11,172 nt of DNA, taken from positions 1-11,172 of the forward strand of contig CAUGKZ010000022.1 in NCBI GenBank assembly GCA_959600065.1. Reading direction: 5' to 3'. A program made the position numbers and the translations under genes. The stretch is from an uncultured Kroppenstedtia sp. GTDB taxonomy: Bacteria; Bacillota; Bacilli; Thermoactinomycetales; DSM-45169. The notes beneath the pieces were generated by a model, which saw nothing but the letters and a program-made list of their open reading frames with translations, was not told the DNA's origin and ran no database searches. Of this stretch, positions 1 through 7,715 are shown piece after piece (the first letter of the stretch is position 1; each line of letters begins with the position of its first letter).

Positions 1-227
1 TTGTCCGGGTGCGGGGCGGGGAGTCATGGCCTCGCACCAAAGATGTGCAAGGCAGCAACTTTTGTGCTCTCGGTTTTCATGTGGATGAACGGACAGGGAT
101 GCTGGTCGGGATCGCCGCTATTGACAATCTGGTCAAGGGGGCGGCGGGGCAGGCCGTGCAAAATTTGAACTTGAGTATGGGTTGGCCGGAGATGGCAGGG
201 CTGGATCTGCTACCGCAATATCCATAG
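1..227 (+). CDS. argC: N-acetyl-gamma-glutamyl-phosphate reductase, C-terminal part (5' truncated)
   Basis: ArgC reduces N-acetylglutamyl-5-phosphate to N-acetylglutamate semialdehyde with NADPH, the third step of arginine synthesis, in the cytoplasm. Only about the last 74 codons are present; the first complete codon is at position 3 and the gene starts upstream of the window. The visible part is the conserved C-terminus: PRTKDVQGSN, then a DERTG stretch, then the family signature VIDNLVKGAAGQAVQNLN-type segment (here AIDNLVKGAAGQAVQNLN) and a G-L-D-L-L-P-Q-Y-P ending. The catalytic cysteine and the NADP-binding fold lie outside the window. It is the first visible gene of the arginine operon, with 19 bp between its stop and argJ. 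The identification is secure because the C-terminal signature is highly diagnostic and the downstream genes match the pathway. Confidence 0.95.
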   Translation, partial: VRVRGGESWPRTKDVQGSNFCALGFHVDERTGMLVGIAAIDNLVKGAAGQAVQNLNLSMGWPEMAGLDLLPQYP

Positions 228-246
228 AGAGAAGAGGAGGAGAAGG

Positions 247-1491
247 ATGGAGCAACTTCAGGTGAAAGTGGCGGAAGAAGCGGAATTTAGGGTGGCGGGG
301 GAGCCCCGGATCACCTCTCCCCAAGGATTTACAGCGTCGGGCCTGCATGTAGGGATCAAGCGGAAACGGAAAGACTTAGGGTTGATCGCCTGTGAGGTAC
401 CAGCCACCGCTGCTGCGGTTTATACGATGAACACTTATCAGGCTGCACCACTGAGGGTGACCCGGGAAGGGCTGGCGATGGAAGGGAAGATGCAGGCGAT
501 GATTGTCAACAGTGGCAATGCCAACGCCTGTACCGGTGCCCGTGGCCTGGAAGATGCGAAGGCGATGCAGCGGGAGGCGGCGCAATGGTTGAATATACCG
601 GAGCATCGGGTCGGAGTGGCTAGCACCGGCGTGATCGGGGAGACGTTGCCTATGGATCGGATTCAGCCGGGAATCCCCGAGCTGGTCAAACAGCTGGATT
701 CAGCGGGGCACGTTTCTTTTTGCCAGGCCATCTTGACGACAGATACCCGTATCAAAACGGTGGAAGCCCGCTTGACTGTGGATGGTCGGGAAGTGAGAGT
801 GGCCGGAGCCGCCAAAGGTTCCGGTATGATCCATCCCCGTATGGCGACCATGTTAGCTTTTATCAACACCGATGCGGCAATCGAAGCACCGGTGCTCCAG
901 TCCCTTCTGAGACAAGTGACCGATGAAACCTTTAATATGATCACTGTGGACGGGGATTGCAGCACCAACGACATGGTGTCGGTGATGGCCAGCGGATTGG
1001 CGGGAAACGAACCCTTGACACCGGATCATCCCCAGTGGCCGGCCTATTACCAGGCTTTCTCCTATGTAGCCCGAGAGCTGGCACAACTAATTGCCCGAGA
1101 CGGAGAGGGAGCCACTCGACTGGTGGAAGTGGTGGTGACGGGAGGGGAGACCCGGGAAGGAGCCCGGAGAGCTGCCAAGGCGGTAGTGGGATCCAGTTTG
1201 GTGAAGACAGCTGTTTTCGGCGCTGATCCCAACTGGGGCCGGATCCTGACCGCTCTCGGATACAGTGGAGCCCGCTTTCATCCGGATCGGGTGGATCTTT
1301 ATATCGGATCGATCTGTGTAGTCCGTCAGGGTTGCCCGGTATCGGGGGTGGAGGAGCTGGCGAAGGAAGCGTTGGTACAAGATCCTGCCCGGATTGAGCT
1401 GAATCTGAACCAAGGGGAAGCCGAGGCGACTGCCTGGGGGTGTGACCTCACCTATGATTACGTACGGATCAATGCCAGCTATCGCACTTGA
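247..1491 (+). CDS. argJ: Glutamate N-acetyltransferase / amino-acid N-acetyltransferase ArgJ
   Basis: ArgJ transfers the acetyl group from N-acetylornithine to glutamate, giving ornithine and N-acetylglutamate and so recycling the acetyl group. Many thermophile and Bacillus ArgJ proteins can also acetylate glutamate from acetyl-CoA. The 414-residue length is normal for the family. The protein matures by self-cleavage into two chains at a conserved A-T bond; here the motif KGSGMIHPRMATML places the nucleophile at Thr201 (codon 847-849), with cleavage between Ala200 and Thr201. An NSGNANACTG motif near residue 90 and an ASTGVIGE motif near residue 125 are also present. The ATG at 247 follows a strong AGGAGG at 235-240. 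No argA-like gene is visible, so de novo acetylglutamate synthesis may rest on this enzyme, which is an inference because only part of the genome is seen. Confidence 0.97.
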   Translation: MEQLQVKVAEEAEFRVAGEPRITSPQGFTASGLHVGIKRKRKDLGLIACEVPATAAAVYTMNTYQAAPLRVTREGLAMEGKMQAMIVNSGNANACTGARGLEDAKAMQREAAQWLNIPEHRVGVASTGVIGETLPMDRIQPGIPELVKQLDSAGHVSFCQAILTTDTRIKTVEARLTVDGREVRVAGAAKGSGMIHPRMATMLAFINTDAAIEAPVLQSLLRQVTDETFNMITVDGDCSTNDMVSVMASGLAGNEPLTPDHPQWPAYYQAFSYVARELAQLIARDGEGATRLVEVVVTGGETREGARRAAKAVVGSSLVKTAVFGADPNWGRILTALGYSGARFHPDRVDLYIGSICVVRQGCPVSGVEELAKEALVQDPARIELNLNQGEAEATAWGCDLTYDYVRINASYRT

Positions 1492-1511
1492 GCAAGTGAG
1501 GAGGGAACAGG

Positions 1512-2321
1512 ATGGATTTTCGGCCACTGGTGATCAAAATCGGGGGGAGTGTGCTGGAAAGATTACATTCCTCGTTTTTTCAGGAATGCGGGCAGTTGAT
1601 GGAGCAGGGATATCATCCGGTGGTGATTCACGGAGGTGGGCCGGAGATCAGCCGTATCCAGAAACGATTGGGCCTGTCTGCCCGTTTCGTCGACGGTTTG
1701 CGCATGACAGATGATGAAGGGTTGAAGGTAGTGGAAATGGTCCTGGCCGGCAGGATCAACAAATCCCTCATCGCCCGTTTCTGGGCTTTTCAGGTCTCTG
1801 TTGTCGGGATCTCCGGAGCGGACGGAGGGCTGCTACAAGTGAAGCCAAAGGACCCGGCGTTAGGATGGGTGGGAGAGATGACCGCCGTCCACCCTCGTCT
1901 CTTGTGCAACTTGTGGGAGTCGGGCTGGATTCCGGTGGTAGCCTCCCTCGGGCTGGATGACTCCGGCAACCTGTACAACGTGAATGCTGACACCGCTGCC
2001 GGGGCCATCGCCCGGGAGTTGGCGGCGGAGCGACTGATCCTGGTGACGGATGTTCCGGGGATTTGGAAACGGGAGGGGGAAGTCAAGAAATTCCTCTCCC
2101 AGGTAACCCCGGAGCAGGTCCAAAAGATGATCCAAAGCGGCGAGATCGCAGGTGGCATGATCCCTAAGGTGAGGGCGGCTCTCGCCGGTTTGGAGGCGAC
2201 CCGCCGCGGGGTGCTCATCACAGATGGCAGCATTCCAGGGTGTCTGGGAAGTGAGACGGGGACCCGAATTGTAAAGGAGGCGACCTCAGATGACGTTGTT
2301 CCCCACCTATCAACGAAATGA
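1512..2321 (+). CDS. argB: Acetylglutamate kinase
   Basis: ArgB phosphorylates N-acetylglutamate with ATP, the second step of arginine synthesis. The 269-residue protein belongs to the amino-acid kinase family. Visible motifs are the phosphate-binding KIGGS (Lys9 to Ser13), HGGGPEI (40-46), FVDGLRMTD (59-67, with Arg64 expected to contact the acetylglutamate carboxylate), NVNADTAAG, LVTDVPGI and the C-terminal GGMIPK. The protein begins directly at the first beta strand and lacks the N-terminal helix that forms the hexameric, arginine-inhibited acetylglutamate kinases, so it is probably a dimeric enzyme without classical arginine feedback; this is inference. The ATG at 1512 has a GAGGAGG site at about 1498-1504. 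The last 13 or so residues lie beyond the usual conserved end and overlap the start of argD by 32 bp. Confidence 0.96.
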   Translation: MDFRPLVIKIGGSVLERLHSSFFQECGQLMEQGYHPVVIHGGGPEISRIQKRLGLSARFVDGLRMTDDEGLKVVEMVLAGRINKSLIARFWAFQVSVVGISGADGGLLQVKPKDPALGWVGEMTAVHPRLLCNLWESGWIPVVASLGLDDSGNLYNVNADTAAGAIARELAAERLILVTDVPGIWKREGEVKKFLSQVTPEQVQKMIQSGEIAGGMIPKVRAALAGLEATRRGVLITDGSIPGCLGSETGTRIVKEATSDDVVPHLSTK

Positions 2322-3483
2322 CCTCCGTCCCGTCGAGGGTCAAGGAGCCTGGCTGTGGGATGAGGCGGGGAAAAAGTACCTCGATTTCACTTCCGGGTTG
2401 GGTGTCTGCAATCTGGGGCATGCCCACCCCAAAGTGAAAGAGGTCGTCCAGGAACAGCTGGATCGACTGTGGCATGTCTCCAACTTGTTTCAGATTCCTC
2501 TTCAGGAGGAGGTATCCGAAGAGCTAGCTCGGGTGAGCGGTCTTTCTTTGGCCTTTTTCTGCAACAGCGGAGCCGAGGCCAACGAGGCGGCGATCAAGCT
2601 GGCCCGTCGCTACGGCAGGGAAGGAAAAGGGCTGGCCCAACCGGAAATAGTCACCTTCCATTCCTCCTTCCACGGCCGGACCTTGGCAACCTTGACGGCC
2701 ACCGGTCAGACAAAGGTGAAAGAAGGCTTCGCTCCCTTACCGGAGGGGTTTCGTCAACTGCCCTACAACGATGTTTTCGCCTTGGAGGCCGGCCTGACGG
2801 AGACCACTGCCGCCGTCCTGCTAGAACCGATCCAAGGGGAAGGGGGTGTCCACCCTGCGGACCCCTCTTTTCTACGGAGATTGGAGGAGCTTTGCCGGGA
2901 ACGGGAGATTCTGCTGATGGTAGATGAGATTCAGACCGGGATGGGCCGGACCGGGAGCCTGTTCGCTTTCCAAGAGGCAGGGATTCAACCCGATGTTCTC
3001 ACCTTGGCCAAGGGATTGGGAAACGGGATTCCCGTCGGGGCGATGTTGGGCCGAACCGGTCTGGAGACCCATTTTGGGCCGGGGAGCCATGGTAGCACCT
3101 TCGGCGGCAATCCAGTGGCGATGGCTGCTGCCCAGGCGGTCCTGCGGGAATGGACGGAAACGGATCTACCTGTCCAGGTGAAGGAGACGGCCCGGCAGCT
3201 GACTGCTTTGCTCCATGAACGGGTGGCCCAGTCGCCTTTCGTGCGGGAAGTTCGCGGCCGGGGATGGATGTGGGGAGTGGAGTTGGATCGGTCGGTGGCC
3301 CCGCTCCTCTCTCACTTGCGGGACCGAGGACTGTTGGCCTCGCTGGCGGGCCCCTGTGTCTTGCGCCTGTTGCCGCCCCTGGTGACGGAAGTGGCGGAAT
3401 TGGAGTGGGCGGTCGCCCAGATCGAGGAGGCGCTGGTGCAGTTGGAGGAGGTGGGCAGAGATGAAAGCGTATCTCGTATTTGA
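2290..3483 (+). CDS. argD: Acetylornithine aminotransferase
   Basis: ArgD converts N-acetylglutamate semialdehyde to N-acetylornithine using glutamate as amino donor and pyridoxal phosphate as cofactor. It is a 397-residue class III (fold type I) aminotransferase of normal length. Landmarks in order: DFTSGLGVCNLGHAHP near residue 35, the cofactor phosphate-binding NSGAEAN (92-98), SFHGRT, VDEIQTGMGRTG with the cofactor-ring aspartate at Asp212, TLAKGLGNG with the Schiff-base lysine Lys241, and HGSTFGGNP. The start at 2290 is supported by AAAGGAGG ending near 2280. The gene overlaps argB by 32 bp and carA by 23 bp, which points to translational coupling. Family members can share activity with succinyldiaminopimelate or succinylornithine, but the operon context supports the arginine role. 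Confidence 0.96.
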   Translation: MTLFPTYQRNDLRPVEGQGAWLWDEAGKKYLDFTSGLGVCNLGHAHPKVKEVVQEQLDRLWHVSNLFQIPLQEEVSEELARVSGLSLAFFCNSGAEANEAAIKLARRYGREGKGLAQPEIVTFHSSFHGRTLATLTATGQTKVKEGFAPLPEGFRQLPYNDVFALEAGLTETTAAVLLEPIQGEGGVHPADPSFLRRLEELCREREILLMVDEIQTGMGRTGSLFAFQEAGIQPDVLTLAKGLGNGIPVGAMLGRTGLETHFGPGSHGSTFGGNPVAMAAAQAVLREWTETDLPVQVKETARQLTALLHERVAQSPFVREVRGRGWMWGVELDRSVAPLLSHLRDRGLLASLAGPCVLRLLPPLVTEVAELEWAVAQIEEALVQLEEVGRDESVSRI

Positions 3484-4513
3484 AGATGGGGAAGTGTTTC
3501 CAGGCACTTGGACCGGGACCCCGCGGGAGATGGTTGGAGAAGTGGTCTTTACTACGGGAATGACCGGTGATCCGGAGGTGATGATGGATCCTGCCCACGT
3601 CGGTCAGATCGTTACTTTTACCTATCCCTTGATCGGAAACTGCGATCCGATTTGGGAAGGAGAGAGGATGCCCCCGCCTCGGTGCGCCGGGGTGGTGGTG
3701 AGTGAGCTGGCTACAGAAGGAAAGGTGGGGGCTTGGTTAGATGAGCATGGCATTCCGGGGATCACCGGTGTCGATACCCGGAGCGTGGTACGCAAACTGA
3801 GGAAGAAGGGTCCCATCCGGGGAGTGATCGCTTCCACCCCGACTCCTCATGTGAAAACATGGCCGGACCCCCGTTCTTTGCAGTGGGTGAAAGGGGCCTC
3901 GATCTCCCATCGGATTCAATTGCCGCCCCGGTCTCCGGAGGCTCCCCATCTTGTAATGATCGATCTCGGGGGGTATTTCTCCACTTTGGCTTACCTCCGT
4001 CGACAGGGATGTGGAGTGACGGTTGTGCCCTTTTCCACTCCTCCCAGGGAAATCGAAAAGTTGGCTCCCCAGGGTCTTATTTTCTCCGGCGGGCCTGGGG
4101 ATCCCAAGGCACTGCTTTCCTATTTGGAAGGTTGGCGGTCTCTCTTGCGCCAAATACCGACACTGGGAGTGGAACTGGGCCACCAGGTGCTGGCTTTGGT
4201 TGGCGGAGCGGATACGGAACAGCTCCCTTGCGGACATCGGGGAAACCATCATCCGGTGAAGGAAACAGAGACGGGACGGGTGTGGATCACCTCCCAAAAC
4301 CATGGATATACCGTGACCGCCTCCTCTTTGAATCCGGCCCATTGGCAAGTGACCCATCGCCATGTGCAGGACGGGTCCGTGGAAGGCTTAGCCCACCGTC
4401 ACCAGCCCTTCAGCTCTATCCAGTTCCATCTGGGAAACCCTGCGGCGGAAAAAGTGTTTTCCCGGTTTTTACATCAGATGAAGGCGATAAAGAGGGTGAG
4501 GGTCTATGGTTGA
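3461..4513 (+). CDS. carA: Carbamoyl-phosphate synthase small subunit (arginine type) with eroded glutaminase active site
   Basis: CarA normally hydrolyses glutamine and passes ammonia through a tunnel to CarB. The 350-residue length fits the family. The N-terminal domain (about 1-150) has a GEVVFTTGMTG stretch, VTFTYPLIGN and the GVDTRSVVRKLR segment. The class I glutamine amidotransferase domain (about 160-345) keeps SGGPGDPK, GHQ, GHRGNHHPV and SQNHGY. However, the nucleophile motif normally read as G-I-C-L-G-H-Q is GVELGHQ, so Cys is Glu238 (codon GAA at 4172-4174). The H-P-E motif is HLG, so His323 remains but the triad glutamate is Gly325. The D-x-G-x-K motif is DLGGY. The reading frame is continuous, so these are true substitutions and not a frameshift. 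Glutamine hydrolysis by this subunit is therefore unlikely; it may still be needed structurally for CarB. The start has GGAGGAGG upstream (3444-3451); the stop overlaps carB by 8 bp. Confidence 0.93.
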   Translation: MKAYLVFEDGEVFPGTWTGTPREMVGEVVFTTGMTGDPEVMMDPAHVGQIVTFTYPLIGNCDPIWEGERMPPPRCAGVVVSELATEGKVGAWLDEHGIPGITGVDTRSVVRKLRKKGPIRGVIASTPTPHVKTWPDPRSLQWVKGASISHRIQLPPRSPEAPHLVMIDLGGYFSTLAYLRRQGCGVTVVPFSTPPREIEKLAPQGLIFSGGPGDPKALLSYLEGWRSLLRQIPTLGVELGHQVLALVGGADTEQLPCGHRGNHHPVKETETGRVWITSQNHGYTVTASSLNPAHWQVTHRHVQDGSVEGLAHRHQPFSSIQFHLGNPAAEKVFSRFLHQMKAIKRVRVYG

Positions 4514-7500
4514 ACCGGCAGTAAAACGCGTATTGGTGATCGGTTCCGGGCCGATTGAGATTGGTCAGGCGGCGGAATTTGACTATTCCGGTACACAGGC
4601 TTGCTTGGCCCTGAAGGAAGAGGGCATCCGAGTGATCTTGGCCAACAACAACCCGGCTACGATCATGACCGATCCAGAGACAGCGGATGTGGTCTATGCG
4701 GAGCCATTGACTTTGGAGCGATTGACTCAGATCATCGAGCGGGAACGGCCCCAGGGATTATTGGCCACTGTAGGAGGGCAGACCGGGCTTAATCTGGCTG
4801 TCCAGCTGCAGGCGGAGGGAATTTTGGACCAATTTGGAGTGAAATTGTTGGGCACTCCTGTGGAGGCGATCCGACAGGGGGAAGACCGCCAGGCATTCAA
4901 GGAGATGATGGAAGAGATTGGGGAGCCGGTACCGGAAGGGAGAACGGTCGCCACCACGGAGGAGGCTCTCCAATTTGCAGAGTCTATCGGCTATCCCGTG
5001 ATCATCCGTCCCGCCTACACTCTTGGTGGATTTGGAGGTGGCACGGCCCGGAATGAGACGGAATTGGCCCAAGTGGCCCGGCAAGGTCTGGCTGCCAGTC
5101 CCATCGGGCAGATTTTAGTTGAGGAAAGCATTCTCGGCTGGAAGGAAATCGAGTACGAGATGATGCGGGACCGTGCGGACACCTGTCTTGCTGTCTGCAA
5201 TATGGAAAATATGGACCCTGTCGGCATTCATACCGGGGACAGTATTGTCACCGCCCCTACCCAGACCTTGACCCACGGACAATGTCGCCTTCTCCATGCG
5301 GTCGCCTGCAAGGTAATCCGGAAGTTGCAGGTGATCGGAGGGTGCAACATTCAGTTTGCGGTTCATCCGGATACCGGGGATTACCGAATCATCGAGGTGA
5401 ACCCCCGGGTCAGCCGCTCCAGTGCCCTCGCCTCCAAAGCCACAGGGTATCCCATCGCTCGACTGGCTACTAAGGTTTCCATCGGGTATCGGCTGGATGA
5501 ATGTCTCAATCCCGTCACGGGACACACCTATGCCAGCTTTGAACCGGCGTTGGATTATGTCGTCGTCAAGTTGCCGCGCTGGACATTCGATAAGTTTCCG
5601 GAGGGGAACCGCACTCTCGGCACGGGGATGAAGGCTACAGGGGAAGTGATGGCCCTCGGCCGCAATCTGGAGACCGCCCTGTACAAAGGCATTCGTTCCC
5701 TCGATAGGGGAAGCTATACGCTGTTGCATCCGGAATTCAGAGAATGGTCGGAGGAAGAGTTGAAGGTGGGGTTGATCCACCCTGATGATCGGCGGCTGTT
5801 TGTGCTGGGGGAGGCCTTCCGACGGGGCTGGGAGCTGGAGGAGGTGCATCGTCTCACGGCGATCCACCCTTGGTTCCTCCACCGGATTCAAGGGATGGTC
5901 TCCCGGGAGAAGGAGCTGGCCTCCCTGTCTTGGGAGTGTCTGTCAGATGACCAACTGGTGCAGGCCAAAGAGAAAGGAGTGGCCGATGCCGCCTTGGCGG
6001 ATTGGCTGGGTGTCAGCGAAAAGAAAGTCCGGGAGCGTCTGCAGGGGTTAGGACGTTCTCCTTCCTACAAATGGGTGGATACCTGCGCCGGGGAGTTCGA
6101 AGCGGAGAGCCCTTATTTTTATTCCTCCTGGCAAGGAGCTGACGAAGTCCCTTCGCCGCAGACAGGTCGGCGGGTGCTTGTCCTCGGGGCAGGGCCGATC
6201 CGAATCGGGCAGGGAATCGAATTTGACTACTGTTCCGTCCATGGAGCAAAATCTTTGAAAAAACAAGGGGTCACTTCCGTGGTGGTCAACAACAACCCGG
6301 AGACCGTCAGTACTGATTATGCCACTGCCGACCGACTCTATTTTGAGCCGTTGACCGTGGAGGATGTGCTTGGGGTGGCAGAAAAAGAACAGGTGGATGG
6401 GATCCTGGTCCAATATGGGGGGCAGACGGCAGTCCAGTTGGTTCACGGATTGGAAGAAGCAGGTCTTAACATCTTGGGTACCTCGGCTGACATCATTGAC
6501 CAGGTGGAGGACCGCCATCGGTTCTATGATTTGTTGCGGGAGCTAGACATTCCCTGCATCCCCGGTGAAACTGCCCATACCCTTCAGGAGGCACTTCAAG
6601 TGGCGGCTCATCTCGGCTACCCCCTTCTGCTTCGTCCCTCTTATGTTATCGGCGGCCAGGGAATGAAAGTGGTAAGGAAGCAGGAGCAATTGGAAGCGGC
6701 CATGAGGCGCTACCTCCGGACCTTGCCGGAGCAGGCTTACCCGATCTTACTGGATCGGTTTGTGGAAGGGATGGAGGTAGAGGTGGACGCAGTCACGGAT
6801 GGAGAGGAACTGGTGATTCCTACATTGATCCAGCACGTGGAAAGAGCCGGCGTTCATTCGGGAGATAGTCTGTCCATCCTGGCCGCCCCTGATCTGAGCG
6901 AGGAACAACAGGAAACTATCGTCGATTTCACAGGCCGGATCGCCCGTGCCCTGTCCCACTCGGGGTTGATCAATATTCAGTTTGTCATCGAGGGGGAAAC
7001 GGTCTATGTGTTGGAGGTGAATCCCCGGGCTTCCCGCACCCTCCCAGTGATTAGCAAAGTGACAGGGTTGCCCTTGGTGGAGTGGGCCACGCGCGTTCAG
7101 TTGGGGGAATCCCTCGCTTCTTTTGCTCCCCTGGGATTGCAACCCTCCCCCTCGCGCTGGGCCGTGAAGGGACCGGTTTTTTCCGCTCCGAAGCTTCCTG
7201 GCGTGGATCCTGCCTTGGGACCGGAGATGCGTTCCACAGGGGAGGTACTCGGCTTGGGGACCACGTTGGAAGAAGCGCTGGCCAAAGTTCTTCCCCTGGC
7301 GGTTCACGGTCCATTGCCTGCGGTGGGGGAGGGAACCCGTCTGTTTCTGTCCTCTGCTGACATCCCGACGCTGGGAGGATGGGGAGCCTTTCTCCACCGG
7401 CAGGGAGTCCGTCTTTTCTCTACCTCACAGATGGCGGAGGCTCTCAGACAACAATGGCAAGTTCCCGTGGAGGGAGTTCCTCCGGAGGGATGGGAAGACT

Positions 7501-7715
7501 GGTTTCGGCAGGGGGGAGCCTCGTTGCTCTTTAGCTCTGCTGGCGAGGAGATCCCGGAGGGATTCCAGTTGCGGAGGATGGCACTAGAATGGCAGGTTCC
7601 CTGTTTTACTTCCCCAGATACTTTCCAATGGTGGATGCGTCTCTGGAAACCCGGGGAACCGAAGAGTTCAAGTCTGATCCCCCTATCTGAGAAAAAGGAG
7701 ACGACATTGAAATGA
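4506..7715 (+). CDS. carB: Carbamoyl-phosphate synthase large subunit (arginine type)
   Basis: CarB makes carbamoyl phosphate from bicarbonate, ammonia and two ATP. The 1069-residue protein has the expected layout: first carboxyphosphate ATP-grasp half (about 1-395, with VIGSGPIEIGQAAEFDYSG, a GGFGGG loop near 174 and ENPR-type ligands at E297, N299 and R301), oligomerisation domain (about 395-550), second carbamate-kinase half (about 554-935, starting with VLGAGPIRIGQGIEFDYC and with E837, N839 and R841) and a C-terminal MGS-like allosteric domain (about 940-1060). The residues that bind ornithine in the E. coli enzyme, Glu783 and Asp791, appear conserved as Glu779 and Asp787 in HVERAGVHSGD. 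The C-terminal domain is much more diverged; an RRMALEWQVP segment still aligns, but the Thr/Lys-rich UMP pocket is not recognisable. Both catalytic halves look intact. The gene overlaps carA by 8 bp and argF by 4 bp. Confidence 0.96.
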   Translation: MVEPAVKRVLVIGSGPIEIGQAAEFDYSGTQACLALKEEGIRVILANNNPATIMTDPETADVVYAEPLTLERLTQIIERERPQGLLATVGGQTGLNLAVQLQAEGILDQFGVKLLGTPVEAIRQGEDRQAFKEMMEEIGEPVPEGRTVATTEEALQFAESIGYPVIIRPAYTLGGFGGGTARNETELAQVARQGLAASPIGQILVEESILGWKEIEYEMMRDRADTCLAVCNMENMDPVGIHTGDSIVTAPTQTLTHGQCRLLHAVACKVIRKLQVIGGCNIQFAVHPDTGDYRIIEVNPRVSRSSALASKATGYPIARLATKVSIGYRLDECLNPVTGHTYASFEPALDYVVVKLPRWTFDKFPEGNRTLGTGMKATGEVMALGRNLETALYKGIRSLDRGSYTLLHPEFREWSEEELKVGLIHPDDRRLFVLGEAFRRGWELEEVHRLTAIHPWFLHRIQGMVSREKELASLSWECLSDDQLVQAKEKGVADAALADWLGVSEKKVRERLQGLGRSPSYKWVDTCAGEFEAESPYFYSSWQGADEVPSPQTGRRVLVLGAGPIRIGQGIEFDYCSVHGAKSLKKQGVTSVVVNNNPETVSTDYATADRLYFEPLTVEDVLGVAEKEQVDGILVQYGGQTAVQLVHGLEEAGLNILGTSADIIDQVEDRHRFYDLLRELDIPCIPGETAHTLQEALQVAAHLGYPLLLRPSYVIGGQGMKVVRKQEQLEAAMRRYLRTLPEQAYPILLDRFVEGMEVEVDAVTDGEELVIPTLIQHVERAGVHSGDSLSILAAPDLSEEQQETIVDFTGRIARALSHSGLINIQFVIEGETVYVLEVNPRASRTLPVISKVTGLPLVEWATRVQLGESLASFAPLGLQPSPSRWAVKGPVFSAPKLPGVDPALGPEMRSTGEVLGLGTTLEEALAKVLPLAVHGPLPAVGEGTRLFLSSADIPTLGGWGAFLHRQGVRLFSTSQMAEALRQQWQVPVEGVPPEGWEDWFRQGGASLLFSSAGEEIPEGFQLRRMALEWQVPCFTSPDTFQWWMRLWKPGEPKSSSLIPLSEKKETTLK

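Noticed and set aside
2999..3598. Long open frame on the - strand across argD and carA, and similar antisense frames in carA and carB
   Set aside because: They lie opposite well-supported genes, have Pro/Arg/Ser-rich low-complexity translations typical of GC-rich antisense frames, and show no recognisable domain.
4100..4513. Frameshift or pseudogene explanation for the altered CarA active site
   Set aside because: The frame stays open and conserved motifs continue on both sides of each changed residue up to the normal C-terminus, so substitution is the better explanation.
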